The notes under the pieces: generated by a model
Databases searched by the model: none
Told to the model about the DNA's origin: nothing
Seen by the model: only the letters and a program-made list of their open reading frames with translations
Position numbers and translations under genes: made by a program
In this document: piece after piece, positions 25,945 to 39,200 of the stretch
How the letters are laid out: every line of letters begins with the position of its first letter
How positions within the stretch are numbered: position 1 is the stretch's first letter
Assembly (NCBI RefSeq): GCF_001577835.2
Contig: NC_029521.1
Span: 19,250,470 to 19,314,469 of the forward strand
Direction of reading: 5' to 3'
Length of the DNA: 64,000 nucleotides
DNA from: Coturnix japonica
Taxonomy: Eukaryota > Chordata > Aves > Galliformes > Phasianidae

Positions 25945-28900
25945 TCCCCTTCTTGTTCTCGAGTGGCCTAGTGCTGTCACTCGACATTTCTGACTGCCCA
26001 GTGCTGAGCTCTTTCATGGGGCTGCTGTTAGGCGATGGGTGGGACCACTGCCTGCTGGGGACGTGGGAGCAGCAGCCAGATGGGCCTGTGTGCTCAGTGA
26101 AGGCTCTTGTATGAAGGATAAGAAGCTTTTTCAGCCTTCCCCAGCAGTTTGATGGAGGAAAGCTTTGGATGGTGGAAAAAGTCCATGAGAAAAGCAGCAT
26201 TCTTTGCTCAGCACAGACCACCGCTAAGTTACTGCTGCAGCCCTGACTACGAGCAGTACAGAGCAGATCAGAACACCTCTCACCATGATGCCACGAGCCC
26301 TGCACTGCCTCATCCTCCCACAGGGTGCCATGCCTGAAATAATTCCCTTGAGGAAATGCTTTCACGGTCCCAGTATGTGCTGCCTGCCGGTGTCCCTGTG
26401 AGTCTGGGGCTGCTGGCTGCCCTGCACAGGGTTGTTCTGCCCCTCGTGCCCCACTTGTGGCAAGGGGGTCTGGCTGCATTGTGTGCCTGTCCTCTGCTCC
26501 TGTACCCCACTGTTCTGTGCAATGAGGAGGATTAGGCTCTCCTTAAAGAAACCGGAGCTGCTGGAGAGCTGGGAGCCTCATTTCGCCGCTGATCAAGGAG
26601 CTGGGGTTTTAAGAAATATCCTGAGCACTGCAGGATTTGGCAGCCCTGCGGCTCCTCCACCCAAGAGGCAGAAATCTGAGAAGCAGAAACGGTTGGGTGA
26701 GACCATGGCAGGACAATCGGGCAGCACGTGAGGCACAGACCTGGTTCTGCAGAGCCAAAGTGAAGCTGCAGATTCACCCTCAGCCCTCACGCTGCAGCCA
26801 CCTCAGAGAGGAAGGTGTCAACGGGGGCAGGGGCCAGTGGAGCTTCATGCTATTAAATCCATCAGCCAGCGCGAGCTGCTTTATAAATGTCAGCGGGCAA
26901 AGGCATGATTGAAGGTGACTCTGGGATGAGGAGACAGATGTTTCCAGGAATAGCCGCCCACAGAAGTGCTGGGGGAGGGAGAGAGACCCCCGGGAGCAGG
27001 GATGTGATAAGTCAGCAGTCGAGAGGCAATGGACCTGGGTAGGGCACGGCCTCCTGGCTGCTGCGGCTCTGCAGGCACAGAGCAATGCGGTATTGCATGA
27101 GAGCAGCAGCACTGCAGGAGAAACACCCAGTTCAGCACTGAAGGTGCTCCAAGGTTGGTTCCTGGGGCTGGGTTGGGCTTCCACCAGCCCCACGCCCTGA
27201 GCCTCCAGCCCTGCTCATGGTGGTGGCTTCCCCAAAATACACCCTCCATCAGCAGCAAAGGCATCGTGCTCTTCCCTGAGCGCTTGTGGCTGGGTGCCCT
27301 GGTTCAGCTATGGCTGCTGCCCTCCCCAGCTCTGATAATACCTCGGCAAAGCCACGTGGGTACGTCCTGCGGCCTCCCCGGCATTTGGCTGTGCGTCATG
27401 TGAAACCCCTCCTACAGCCTCTGCTGAGTAACTGCTCTATTTTTGGCCTTGCAGCGAGGGAGACGCGCTCATCCCAACCAAGGGCTGGAGCCGACCCTTT
27501 CCATTTCACCTCCCCGATAGACCTCCAGCCCCATCCCACCCCTGGCCATGGGGCAGCCGCTGCCCTGCTACGAGGCACTCCTGGGAAAGGCTGGGGTGTG
27601 ATCACAGCCCGCCCAGCATTGGCTCTGGGATTCCTCAGGGCTCTGTCAGACCCCAATAAAGTTATACACGTTCTCATGACCCCACGGCCCCACAGCAGCG
27701 GTAAATTCAGAAGCTGAGGCTGCCTGGACACAGAGCAGATGTGGGTTATGGAGAGCCACTGTTGGCCCTGGTCTGTGCAGGTAGGAGAGCACAGGCTTCA
27801 GCCTGAGAGTTAAACTGAGATGAGGAACCTGCTCTGTGGGCACCGAGAGGCCACTGCAGGAAGCAGCACCTGTGAGGGCTGTCTTTGCGTGGTGGGGATG
27901 CACAAAGGCTGTTCCAGGTGCTGGTGGCACAAGGGCTGAAGTTAAAGCCTCCCGACAGGGCACAACGGGTTCCAGGAGAAATGTAAAAACCCAAAGCGGC
28001 CTCTGCTACCCCCAGAGCATTCGGGTGCATGCTGGACCTTGGCAACGAGCTGCATCACGAAGGGGAGGGAGTAGGACCAGGGCCAACATCGGGCACACGT
28101 CCCACGGGGACACAGCTCCCTCTGGCGACCCCGGGGCTGGCAGCGCTGCAGGCGCGATGGGCACCGCCACCCCCAGTGCCCGCGGGGCCGGGGGCTGCAG
28201 CGCTGTGCTGGGGCTGTGGGCAGAGCAGGACCTCTGCGGAGGACGCTGCTGGAGATCCCAGTGCGGAGGGACGAAGGGGCTGCCTCCCCCTGTCCCCGTG
28301 TGCCCGCCGATAGGTGGCGGTGGCGGATCTTGCTTGGGGACACGCCGGGTTCCGTGTCGCAGCTGGGAGCAACCTCGTCCCCTGCCGGGAGACGTGGCAC
28401 GGAGCTCCGCGTACTGCGGCACACGGAGCCTCGTCCCCTCCGTGCTCTGCCTGAAGCCTTTACAGCAGCTCTGCGTTGGGACTCATCAGTGCGGGGGTCG
28501 GGCTGCAAAATGCAGGTGTCCCCCCTTTGGGACAGGACTGAGGATGGGGGAGTGATTGTGGTTGTGTAACTCACCTGTGAAAGGAAGAGTGCTGTTGTGC
28601 CAGTGGGAGAAATCCTCGCTGCGAGCTGCACAGCAATGGGCTGTATTGATATTTTAATAGATTTACCTGCTCCACAGCTGCCCACAGCTTCCTCAGCACT
28701 CTCCAGCACTGACAATTCCTTGCTGCACTGCAGATCCCCCCGAGCACTGAGTGCTGCTGCAGGTCCCCGTGTGCCCAGTCCCTGCTGTGCTACAGGGAGT
28801 GGAACAGAGAAACAGGAAAAGGTGTCAGGGAAGGAGAGGAAAGCAGAACATGCCTGCGGTGCTTCGTACGGATCCATGCTGCTCCTATGTGATCCTGAGT

Positions 28901-31100
28901 GTGACAGAGAGGCCATAAGGATGTGGCTGTGATGAGATGTGAGAGCCTTTCCTGGGAGCTGCTCAGCTGCTGTACAGAGATACTCGTGGCTCATCCTCAG
29001 CCAGGAAATGTGAACAGAAATCAAAACCTGAGCCCACACACAAGGTGAACCTTACGTGTGAGTCCAGCCTCCTCGCCCAAGCCCTCCTTTGCTTTAGGCC
29101 ACTACTTGCTTTAGACTTTGCAGGGCTTTTAGGCCCTGTCTAGAATCAATCATCGCTTTCCCTCTCTGACTCCCAAACGAGAGCCAATCCTCCTTTAGGA
29201 CAGGAAGAAGCACTTCTGCCCCTTGGCCATGGCTTTCTCCTTCCCCAACACCCCTCTGGCCCCACCACCACCACCAGAGCACCATGCACGATGGGTCCCA
29301 GCAGCACATCGCACACACGGCCTCGTGCAGGGCGCGATGGGATGAGGTACGTCATGGGCAGGCGCTGCTTCCAGCGCAACGCAGCCACTTCCCCCCATTG
29401 TGTGTCCCCTCCTTGGGCCGCTTGGCCAATCTGCAGTCTCCCATCACCTCCCTCCCACCACCACCGGCTGTTCCTCCTCTTCAGAATGCTTCACTTCCGC
29501 TGCCCCGCTTGTGGCTCGCCCTGTGCTGCTCCATCCTCCCCATATGCTGGGGGGCCTTGGGTGAGGGAGATGCTGAGGGGTTCCTCCCCCTGAGCTGTGC
29601 TGGTGGGACAGCTGGGATGTATCCCAGCAGAGGGGATCACAATGGCGGACATGCAGAACCTCCCACAGCACTACACCCATTCCTATGGCAATACTTGGTG
29701 ATATCAGTGATCCATAACACCGTTGCTGCATGGCACTGCTGTGCAGGTCAGTAGGGTCTCCATGTGCCCCTTTGCTCTGTTTGAGTGCCCACTCTCAAGG
29801 CTTGGCCACAGACGTGTGCATCCCATCCAGAGCCTCAGGGTTCAGCTGAGGGTTCCCAACAAACCATCACTTACTTGGAGGAGATGCACTAAGCGGGGAG
29901 CTCTCCTTGCACGTCCCTATGCTGCAGGACATAGCACTGCGGTGACCACTCCTCCATCTTGCTCACTGAGGCACAAACTCACGCGCGTCCCCTATTTCTG
30001 CAAACGACAATATGGCAGAACACAGAAGGGAATGCAATTCTTTCTTATGGCCGAGTCCAATCTCGGCTCGGGGTCGCCGCTCCGGGAGGTCGTTACCTAT
30101 CTTTGTTCTCGGCTATCCTGTTTCTACCCACGAGACTGCGGAGCCTCCACCACTCAGCTCCGACGGCCAAGAGCCGAGCGTGGGCTTCCTCTCCCGCGAC
30201 ACCTCGCTGCCACCCGGCAAACAATCGCTGGGCGTGCCGCATCCTTTTCCAGCGCGGCTCCAGAGCCTCCCGGCCCCGGGGTGGCCGTGGGACAGAGCCG
30301 AGTCGAGCCGAGTTGAGCCGAACCGTGCCGAGCCGAGCCGAGCGTCGGGGCTGCAGCTGAAAATGTCTCCGTCTCTTTCCGAGCGGTGCGCTGCAGACGT
30401 TTTAGCAGCGCCGACGGTCTTAACGCGGCACGTCTGTGTTGGCTGCGGGACGGACGCACTGCGGGACGGGGCTCCGCGGACACGCATCCGCCGGGCTCCT
30501 CACAGCAGCGGCACCGACCCGAAGGCTCCTCGGTGGGGCCGCGCCCGTGTCTGCGCCGTCCCGGACCGGCCGGGACGGGAATGGGGCGAGAGCGATCGCC
30601 GGGCAGCGTTGAGGGTCTCGTTCGCCCCCTCCCCCTGCACCCGAACGGAATGGTTGAACATGTAGCAATAATGCCCCGGCATTCAGGCTGCCCGGCCCGG
30701 CCGGCCCTAATCAGCGGCCCGCGGACCCCCCTCATCTCCCCCTGCGCTCAGAGAAAGGGGAACAAAACCCAGCACGTTTCTGCAGCCCCCGCGCATAAAG
30801 CGCCGGGCCTGGGCCTCAGTGGGGGGCAAAGCGGCCCGTCAATCTCGGCGCCGGGGCCCCTTTGTCCCTCGCCTCCCTGCCACACCTTTTGTTCCCGAAT
30901 CCAATAAGCGCCTATTCCCGCTACCTTCCTCGGCGGCTCCTTTCAGCGCCGGCCCGGCGGCCACAATGGGCCGGCTCTGAGCTGCGCGTCCCCATTCAGC
31001 GCCTTGGCACGCTCACAATCCGCCCGGGCCGCCCTGCCCCGCGGGCACGGCGTTCAGAGCCCCGCCGGGTACCGGCAGCCGGGCGAAGGAGGAGCGGGCG
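25945..31100. other. Intergenic region between SLC25A28 and NKX2-3
   Basis: No gene was recognised in these 5.1 kb. The composition shifts from mixed to strongly CpG-rich after about 30,050. A short GAGCC-type pentamer run lies at 30293-30345. The block at 26845-27020 (TTTATAAATGTCAGCGG, then GTGATAAGTCAGCAG) looks like candidate regulatory sequence. A 365-codon minus-strand open frame at 27942-29039 has no recognisable domain. Confidence 0.5.
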
Positions 31101-31117
31101 GCGGATATTGCACCTGG

Positions 31118-31123
31118 TTTATT
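31118..31123 (-). terminator. Poly(A) signal of NKX2-3
   Basis: TTTATT on the plus strand is AATAAA on the minus strand, about 370 bp past the NKX2-3 stop codon, inside otherwise GC-rich sequence. Confidence 0.65.
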
Positions 31124-31491
31124 GACTGACTCCGCGAGCTGGCGCTGGCAGAAACCGATACAGAGTAGATAAAGAGAAGGGCCGCGGGAGCCCCGGGCCC
31201 AGCCGTCGGCTTTTTACAAGCGAAGCTGCTCCGATGGCGCGGCGCGGTCAGCTCCGTCCCGCCCGTCGCGGCGGCACCTCGGGGCGGCGGCGCTCCGCCG
31301 CGGGCTCGGCCCGTCCTGTCCCGTCCGGTCCCGTTCCGTTTCGTTCCGCCGCTCCGCTCCGCCCCGCGGCCCTGGGAGAGAGCCGGGGTCCCGCCGCGCC
31401 GCCCCTCCGCCTTCAGTCCGCGGGGCGTAAGGGCGCTGCGGGGCCGCGGGGCCGTCGTGCCGGTCCGCTCCCGGCCCTGAGTGCGTGCGGG

Positions 31492-33012
31492 CTACCAGGC
31501 CCGGATGCCCTGCAGTGCGCCCTGGCTGCAGGAGGGCCCCGCCGCCGCCTGGTGTAACGCCTGCCCGCCGCCGCCGAAGCCCCCCAGGCCGCCCATGTTC
31601 ACGAAGGGGCCGGCGGCCGCCGCCGGGCTGCAGGCGGCTTGCACCGAAGCTCCGCCGCTGCCCGCCGGGTAGGTGCAGCCGTAGCCGGCGTTGTAGGAGG
31701 CGGCGTTGCCGTAGCCGTAGGCGGGGAAGCCGTTGTAGGAGTAGGGCCCGTTGTACGCCGAGCCGTAGCCCTGCGAGCCGCCCAAGCACGGCTTGCCGTC
31801 GCGGACCAGCACGGGCACGGCCACCCTGCGCGGCGGCGGCGGGGCCGCGGGGCCGCCCATCTCCAGGGATCTATCCTGCCGCTGCCTTTTGCACTTGTAG
31901 CGTCGGTTCTGGAACCAGATCTTCACCTGCGTGGAGGTGAGCTGGAGGAGGCTGGCCAGGTGCTCCCGCTCCGGAGCCGAGAGGTATTTCTGCTGCTTGA
32001 ACCGCCGCTCCAGCTCGTAGACCTGCGCCTGCGAGAAGAGGACGCGCGGCTTCCTCCGACTCCGCTGCTTCGGCCTCTCCGCCTCCTCCGGCTTCTCCGC
32101 GGCGTCCAGCGGTTTCTTCAGGGCGCAGCTCTCTGCACGGAGGAGCACAGGTCACGGCTGCGCCGGGCCGGCCCGCGGGGAGGAAGCCCCGAGCCGCGCG
32201 ACGCCGCCCGACACCGCGACCGTCGGGGAACCGCGGCTCGGGCCGGGAAGCGGCGCCGAGCCGGGCGACGGGGCCGGGTGCGACTCCGCGCCTCCGCGCC
32301 GGCGGCGGAGCGACCACGGGGCTGAGCCCCGGGCACCTGCTCGTCCGCCGCCTCTCTCCGAGAGGGCTCCGCCGCACAGCGCCCGGGCCGGGCCTCACCC
32401 GTCCCGCCGAGCGGGGGAACGTGGGACGATCCGGCCGGTCCGGATCGCGGCTCCACGCGGGCTCTGCCCGGGGACGCGGAGCTCCGCGGCGCGGAGGTCG
32501 GGTACGACAACCCCGCGAAGCGCCGCTCCCCGCTCCAGGTGCCCGGGGGACGCGGTAGGGAAGGGACCGTGGAGCGGCGCCGGTACCCGAGCTCCGCGGC
32601 GCGGAACGGACGGAGGGGAGCGAGCGGTGCGAGCGGTGCGGGGAGCGCGGCGGGGCCGGTACTCACTCGGGTCGCGGGCCGTGGGATCCAGCTCCTCTCC
32701 CGGGCCGGGAGCGTCGCAGGAGCCGCGCAGCACGGCGTGCACGTAGCTGTCGGCGGAGAGCCGCGCGTCCGCCTGGCCGCCGGGCGTTGCCACGGAGCTC
32801 AGGTAGGACAGCTTCTCCTCCTCCTCTTCCTCCTCGCCGTCGGAGAAGCGGGCGCCGTCGGCGGCCGCCAGCAGGCAGGCGGCGGGGTGAAAGTGGTGCT
32901 CCAGGTGGTGCGGGAGCTGGGCCCCATAGTGCGGATCCTGCTGCTGCTGCTCCAGGTTGAGGATGTCTTTGACAGAGAAGGGGGTGGAGGTGACGGGGCT
33001 CGGTAACATCAT
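31492..33012 (-). CDS. NKX2-3: NKX2-3, NK2-class homeobox transcription factor
   Basis: NKX2-3 is a nuclear DNA-binding factor for gut mesenchyme, spleen and pharyngeal development. Two coding exons: 32667-33012 and 31492-32132, totalling 987 nt for 328 residues (human 364, longer mostly through Ala and Gly runs). The start [20 protein letters not shown] carries the TN (tinman) repressor motif. An acidic run (EEEEEEEK) follows. The homeodomain is at about residues 141-200 ([20 protein letters not shown] to [15 protein letters not shown], with the NK2-specific Tyr at homeodomain position 54), then the NK2-SD motif [15 protein letters not shown]. The end, [10 protein letters not shown], matches human NKX2-3 rather than NKX2-5. 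The split codon A|AG restores KSCALKK across the intron, like human KSCQLKK. A minus-strand CCAAT lies 275 bp upstream (33288-33292). Confidence 0.96.
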
Positions 33013-35589
33013 CGGGGCAGCGCGAGCGGCCGGGGAGTCCCGGGGGCCCGGCGGCGCTCGGGCTGCGGCTCGGCGGGGAGCGCCGCACCCGGTGCGCGGG
33101 GAGCGGGCAGCGCCGAGAGACGAGGGGCCGCGCCTGCTCCTGTCTAAGTTGCCTCCATTAGCCCGGCGCTGGGGGGTCTGCGTTTTGTTACAGCTTCTGC
33201 AGGGACAGCCAAGGGCTCGGGAGCCTCCTCTGCCCCGGGCCGGCACGTCACGGCGAGGAGGGGCCGGGGGCCGGGGGCGGCCTCGCCATTGGAGGGAGGG
33301 GGAGGCAGAGCCGGCCCCCTGCCCGACTCCGGCCGCCCGGCCAGAAATAGCAATGTATTAAGGCTGCGCTGGGGAGGCCGCTTCCCCGGAGCGCGCCCCG
33401 CCGGCCCGGCACCCGCCCGACGGGGCTGAGCCCGAGGGCGCGGGGGTCGGGGACCCCGGAGAGAGCCGCGGCCGCCGCCGCCGCGTCTCCCAGTGCTAAG
33501 CACGTGTAGGTAGGTAGGGACCCCCCGCCCGGCGCGCCCCGCCGATCCCGTTCCGCACACGGCTCGGGGAGATCACGGGCGGGCCCGCGAGTGCCCCGCT
33601 GCCGAGTACGCGGCGTCCGGGCGGGCAGTAGCCGTGCGACCTACACGAACCCGACGCCCTCCGTGTATTCCGGACCCCCGCAGCTGCCCAGTGCTCCCGC
33701 ACACACTCTGCGCTGCCGCGTCCCGTCCCGCCCGCACGGTCTCCCCGCAGCGCCGTGCTCCGCTCCCTCCCGGGGACCGCGCGTTACTCCGCCGTGTCCG
33801 AATCGGACGCAGCGCCCCGCCAACGCCCGGCCCAGGTGAATGGGGCCGGGTCGCGGTCGGCGGGCGACCGGGGGCCGCGGCGGCGCGGCGCGGGGGTATG
33901 GAGATGTAACACGGCCCGTTCGGCTTTTTCTTTCGTTTTCCTTCGTTTCGTTTCGTTTCTCTCGCCGGTAACGGGCGGGCAGCGGCCAAACGGAGCCTCC
34001 ACGCCCCCGTTTCGGCGGGTAATGCACCGAGCGAGCGGGCCGCCGCTCGCCGAGCTGCTCCGCACCGAGAGTTCCCGCAGGCCCGGAGCTGCGCCTCGGC
34101 TCCACCGAACACACCGGTGCGCTGCGGCGGGCGGGACCGGGACCCCGTGAAGGGGCCCCGCGGCCCCCGGGGCGCTCGAAGGGCTCAACGCGTCCACGAA
34201 GCGCGGATCGGGCGCGCCAAGTGCCGGGCTGGGGGGGGCGGGTGGGAGATTTCGTTGTGATTAAAATGCTGCCGCCCCGCAGGGCTCGGATCGGCGGCGA
34301 GGCGAGGCTGCGGGGAGCCGGGCGCACGGCGGGCAGGTGAGTGTCGGTACCGCTCTCGGGTCGGTACCGGGCGGCGGCTGCGCCATTTATCGGCCGCGTC
34401 GGTACCTTCGTTTCCCTGCGTCCCACCGCTCCGGCCGCAACGGCGAAACGCATTTACCGGCGGCGCAGCCCCGGGAAGGGGGCCCATATCCCGCACAGAT
34501 GGCCGCAGTTCGGCTGCTGCGGACACGGAGGCGGCCCGGGTCACCGCATCGTTCCCCGCCGCGCCGCCTTGAAATCCGCGCAGTGATTGCGGCGGATCGC
34601 TCCCTGCCCGCTCCCGGGGCCGCCCTCCCCTCTCCTGTCCTAAGACCGCCCGGTTCCGACCGTGCACCGGGAAACGCTGCCGCCATAACTGGGTCCTATG
34701 GGGCCCGACTCGGCGCTGTCTCGTGCCGCCGGTGCGCGGACAGAACCCCCTCGCTGCCGCGGCCCCGGTAACGATTAGCGCCGTTCCGGTGTTCCGTCCG
34801 CCGCTTCGTCCCGCTGGCGGCTCGTGGAGGTGCGGGCTCGGGCTGTGCGGGCTGTGCACGGGGCTGCCCGAACCCGGAGCCCGCGGCCGCCGCTCGGCGA
34901 ACGGAGGGGCAGGGGCTGGAGCAGGGCGAGGCGGCGGCGCTGGGCCTTGGCGGCCCTCGGTGACCAAAGAATTCGGGGCCCTTTCAGCTTCCAGCCGCCG
35001 TGCCGTGGGCTCGGCCGCGGGCCCGGCCGGGTCTCTGCCCACGCTCCTCGTACCCCCGGGTTCGCCTGGCGCCAACGCGCTGCCGCCCGCAGCTGCAGCC
35101 CGGACGGGCCGAACGCCAGGTGCGCCCCGCGGGCACGGGGAGCCCGGGCCGGGCGGAACTGGCTCCCCGGGGCGGCGGGAGCGGTTCTCCCGTCGGGACC
35201 CGCTGCAGTGCCGGTGCCAGCCCCGGCGAGGGCTCTGGGGACACACGTCCCGTGGATGGAGACGACGCGCGTGTCGGCACCCACGACCCTTACCGGGGCT
35301 TTGTCCCCTGCCCCTGCTCCCGGTGCGCTTTCCCGCATTGCCGGCCCCAGTTTCGGGATCGGATCGGGCCCGTTTCGGCGCTGGGAGAGCGGCCGATCCC
35401 GGCTGGGGAAGCCGCGCAAGCGAGGCGTCATTGCGCCCTGCCCGGCCCTGCTTGGGCCCGTCCCGTCCGATACGAGCGGGAGGTGGGGGGCTGAGAGCCG
35501 GGGCAGAGCGCAGCCCCGGTACCTGCCACCGGGTGTCAGCTCCGGGATGCGGCTCCGGGGCTTTCCCAAGGCGGCCGGGCCGGGGTCAG

Positions 35590-36260
35590 CGGGCTATTAA
35601 TGGTTATTTTATTTATATCATTAGCGGCGTCCCCTGAGCTCTGTTTACAGTCGGGCCTTGTTGTCCCGGCCGCTCCTGCGCTCTGTTTAGACAGGGGATT
35701 ATTGTAATGGATGGAGCTCGCCGTACGGATGCTGCGGCGGAGCCAAGGCTCCCCCGCCCCGGGCCGAGGAGGGGGGAGCAGCCCTGCAGCGGCCTCGCAC
35801 ACCGCGGAGCCGCCCCGAGAGCCCCCCCAGCCGCCGGGGCCCGAGTGCGGGCAGCCCGGTAGCACGCTGCCTCGGCCGGGGGCCTTCTCTCGGGGCGATG
35901 CTATCAGCCCCGGGGCCGCTAATTGCTCCATTAGTCTCGCGGGTGCCGAGTGCTGGAGCCGGCCCCGCGCTAATGGCCGTAAACAAACAAACACGCTAAG
36001 CCGGGCCTGTCTCCGGCTCCGACGGCCGCGCGGGGAGCGGCCGGACCCGGCGGCGAGGCTCCGTTCGGCTGCAGGGGGGTCCCGTCGGCCTGTGCCCACC
36101 TGCCCGCTGCCCCGGGCGGCCCCGAGCTCCGCGGGCCGGCGGGGGCCGGTGCGGGTCCGTGCCGCCGGGAGCTGCCCCCCGCGCCCGGCTCTATTTACAC
36201 AGAGCCTGCCCTTGTATAAACGCTGTGCGCCGTGGTTTATCTCAGGGCCCGTCTGTTTCT
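35590..36260. promoter_or_regulatory. Candidate NKX2-3 upstream enhancer with forkhead and TAAT motifs
   Basis: AT-rich islands inside CpG-rich DNA, 2.6-3.2 kb upstream of the NKX2-3 start. They hold TATTAATGGTTATTTTATTT near 35595, TGTTTAC at 35642, TCCATTAG near 35927, GTAAACAAACAAACA at 35979, and ATTTACACAG near 36192. Forkhead and homeodomain sites cluster here. Function is inferred from motif grouping only. Confidence 0.4.
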
Positions 36261-39200
36261 CGTTCTCTGTCAGCAGCGCCCGGTGAAGGATGGCCCTTTC
36301 CCAGGGGTTCGGCCCTGATTTATGTGAGAACCGCAGCGCTCCGGGGACGCCCCCGCACGGCGGGGCCGCTCTCGAGCCCCGGGACAGCGCCCGGCGGACG
36401 GTACCAGCGGTGCCCTCCGCTCTCAGCCCCGCACCGCACGGACACCTGCCGGCTGCCCAAACCAGCCCCGGCTCCGGGAGGCTCCGCCGCGAGTGGGCAC
36501 GGAGCGACCTGTCCTGCAGCGACCGGCCCTGGGCGGGACACGCTTCTCTTGGCACACCCGCCTTGGCATAGCCTTGGCCCGCTGCCTCCCGGAGCAAAGA
36601 ACGGCTTTATGCCAACGCGACGCTTTCCCAGCAGTGACTCTTCCACTCTTGTTTCGAATGAAATCTGTTCTTTAATCCCTGGGCTCAGCAGCCACGACCA
36701 AGGCAGGGATGCTGTATGTTCCTCCAGCAGCGTGCTGCCATCATCTCCCCTGTCTGGTCATATTCATTCCTGCACCGTCCTGCCACTGGGTCTAATGTGC
36801 ATCCCTGCCTCTCAGGTCCTGGGATCCCCTGGTTTGGCTTTGCCAATAACAAGCACTCCTGCAGTGCCCATTTTTTGGAGAAGTTCATCACTGCACATTT
36901 TGTTATTATTTTTCAAAGATAATTATTGTCCCACCTGTCATTGGCTGTTTTACATTTGGTTCACAGTTCTTGCAGGGATGTATGGTTTGGAAATGTGTCT
37001 CAACACAAAACCTCAATGGTTGTTGTTTTGTTTGCTTTTCTCTCTCTCTTTTTTTTTGTTCCTAAGGGTCATAACAAGAGTTTCTGTGCACATTGCGAAG
37101 CTGGGACCTTAAGGCAGGGGATCAGAGTGGTGCTGAGTACCAGCAGCTATGTGCAACATTCAGCACTCAGCACTGCTGGGGATGAGAGTGGCTCATGTCA
37201 GAGTGCTGGGTTTTGACCCTAAAGGGAAGGTTGTCCTTGATTTCAGTGTCTGATGGAGCTCTGGAACTGAGCCTGACATCTTGAGCTCAGTGAGAGCCAA
37301 ATCACAGGAGCAGGTAAAGGTCATCCCACATCTGAAGCAACGCAGGATAGGAAATGTCAGCACCGAGGACCCCCTCCTGTCTGCTTTTATTTGGCTTCTC
37401 TTGTGCACAAAGGATACGCGATCTTGAGAAAGCCACCCTGCTGCACAGCACAGCCCTGCTTCTGTGGACGTGCGGAGAGCTGTCAAACACCTCTTCCTCT
37501 GGAGGAGAAGCTGTCATAAATCACAGCATAGTGCTCCCACAATGAGTTGCTCCCGTGCTGGGGCTCCTGTTGAGGCCACCACTGCCAACACACGTTCTCC
37601 AGTCCTTCCCCAGCGCCTTTGCTCTGTGCTTCAAAGCCATCGCTGCTTGTTTGCGTCCATGAGGTTAAGAAGCAGGGCTGAAATTCATCCTTCAGCAGAG
37701 GCCCAACACGAGGCTCACTCGCTGCTCACATCCACAGGCCTGCGTACCACTTGCATCCCAAAGGGCTTAAGTGGAGCCTAAGTGGACCCTGGGCCCTGCA
37801 CTGGCGTCCGGCCCGGTACTGAATTGCAGCTCCGAGCCTGGGCCTGCAGCTCTGATTCATGCATGTAATCCTGCTGAGGTCAGCGGGATCCATCCCACTC
37901 CCACCGCAGCCTGCGGGATGGTTCACACGAGAGTAGCAGGGTCAGGCTCTGTGTTTGCATGCACTGTTGAAAATGGAACAATTCAGATTAAACTAATTAA
38001 ATTTTAACAGGTCTGGAAAAGCGTTTTATTACATAATAAACAGGGGGGATTAGCCGTGTCAGGCTCTGCTGTGCGTGTTCCTCGCCGGCCGTGGCACTTG
38101 GTGTTCCTCTCGGCTCAGGACCTCCCCATGCTGCTGCCGGGGCTGGGCCCCGATGAACGCACGGTGTTAGGAGCGCAGCTGCATGCTGGCTCCCACTCCT
38201 CAAAGCATGCTGGGTGCAGCGCTTCTCCCAGCACCAGCAAAGCCTTTTCTAGAAGAAATTTCGCAAGCTGCTTGGCGGCTGCTTCCACAGGCGGCCTTTA
38301 GAGACACGGAAGCCCTTGTGCTGCAGCACAGGCGTGCTTGGGGGGAGCAAGCAACCCGGCTGAATCCGTGCGAGGTGCTGACATGTCTCATCTTAGAAAC
38401 AGAGCTGATAAGTTGCTCTTGTTTAGGGCATCTGCCCGGCAGTCAGTCCCCACTTCTGTCACTGCTTAATCGGGATTCCTCCGGCTGCAAGCAGGGCTTG
38501 TTCCCATGCGGGTGAGGCCAGCCTGGGATCAGCTGGCAGACATGCACCAGCAGCACCATACGTGGCTTTGCCAGGGCACAGGACTTCCAGAGGGTGCAGC
38601 AGCTTCAGCAGAAACTATGCTGCAACCTCGGCTGTGCTGCAGTGGCGCAGGGCTCATGTGTGGTGCAGTGCAGAACAGTGGTGTCTCTTTTGGTTTGGTG
38701 GCGCTCACCGAGGGGCTCCAGGGGCACCACAGCCAGGGGCTGCTGCATAGCTTCAGCTGCTGAGCCCTTCATTCATTGCAGCCAGCTGAGCAGCACTGAG
38801 CACAATGCACCTGGAGCAGCCTTCCCACCTACCTGCTGCAAGGAGAGGAGTAAGGCAGGAGGATCTTGTGCTTTCTGTTTGCAGTGGGTAACTACAGGTA
38901 GCACGACCTGGTGATTTGCATGCAGTTGCACAGGCGGGCTGTGGGTGCTGTGTTTTCCTCTGGAAGTGGAAGGGCCGCTGGGGTGGGGACTGCTGTGTGC
39001 TGAGGGGAAGCAAAGGAAAACAGCTCCCTGTCTGGCTGCTGCGGCTGGAAAGGTTAATGGTGGAGTGTGCGCCCGCGCCTTGTGCTTTTAATAAACACCC
39101 ATTCTTCCATTTTCCTTTAAAGTAGTTTTTGCATTTTGCCATTGCAGCTTGTGCTCTCCCTCCTGCGCCAGCTCCTCATCGCTCAAATACAGCGGCTCCT

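Larger units (their letters stand above)
30050..36600. promoter_or_regulatory. Broad CpG-rich domain around NKX2-3
   Basis: CpG density stays high from about 30.05 to 36.6 kb, well beyond the 1.5-kb gene. Such broad islands are typical of developmental regulators under Polycomb control; chromatin state is inferred. Edges were judged by eye. Confidence 0.65.

Noticed and set aside
31492-33012. Assignment as NKX2-5 or NKX2-6
   Set aside because: The C-terminal GIRAW, the TN-to-homeodomain layout and the GOT1/SLC25A28 neighbours all fit NKX2-3.
34185-35246. 353-codon minus-strand frame upstream of NKX2-3
   Set aside because: It lies in CpG-rich DNA, is rich in Arg, Pro, Gly and Ala in every frame, and overlaps other long frames on both strands, so it is compositional.
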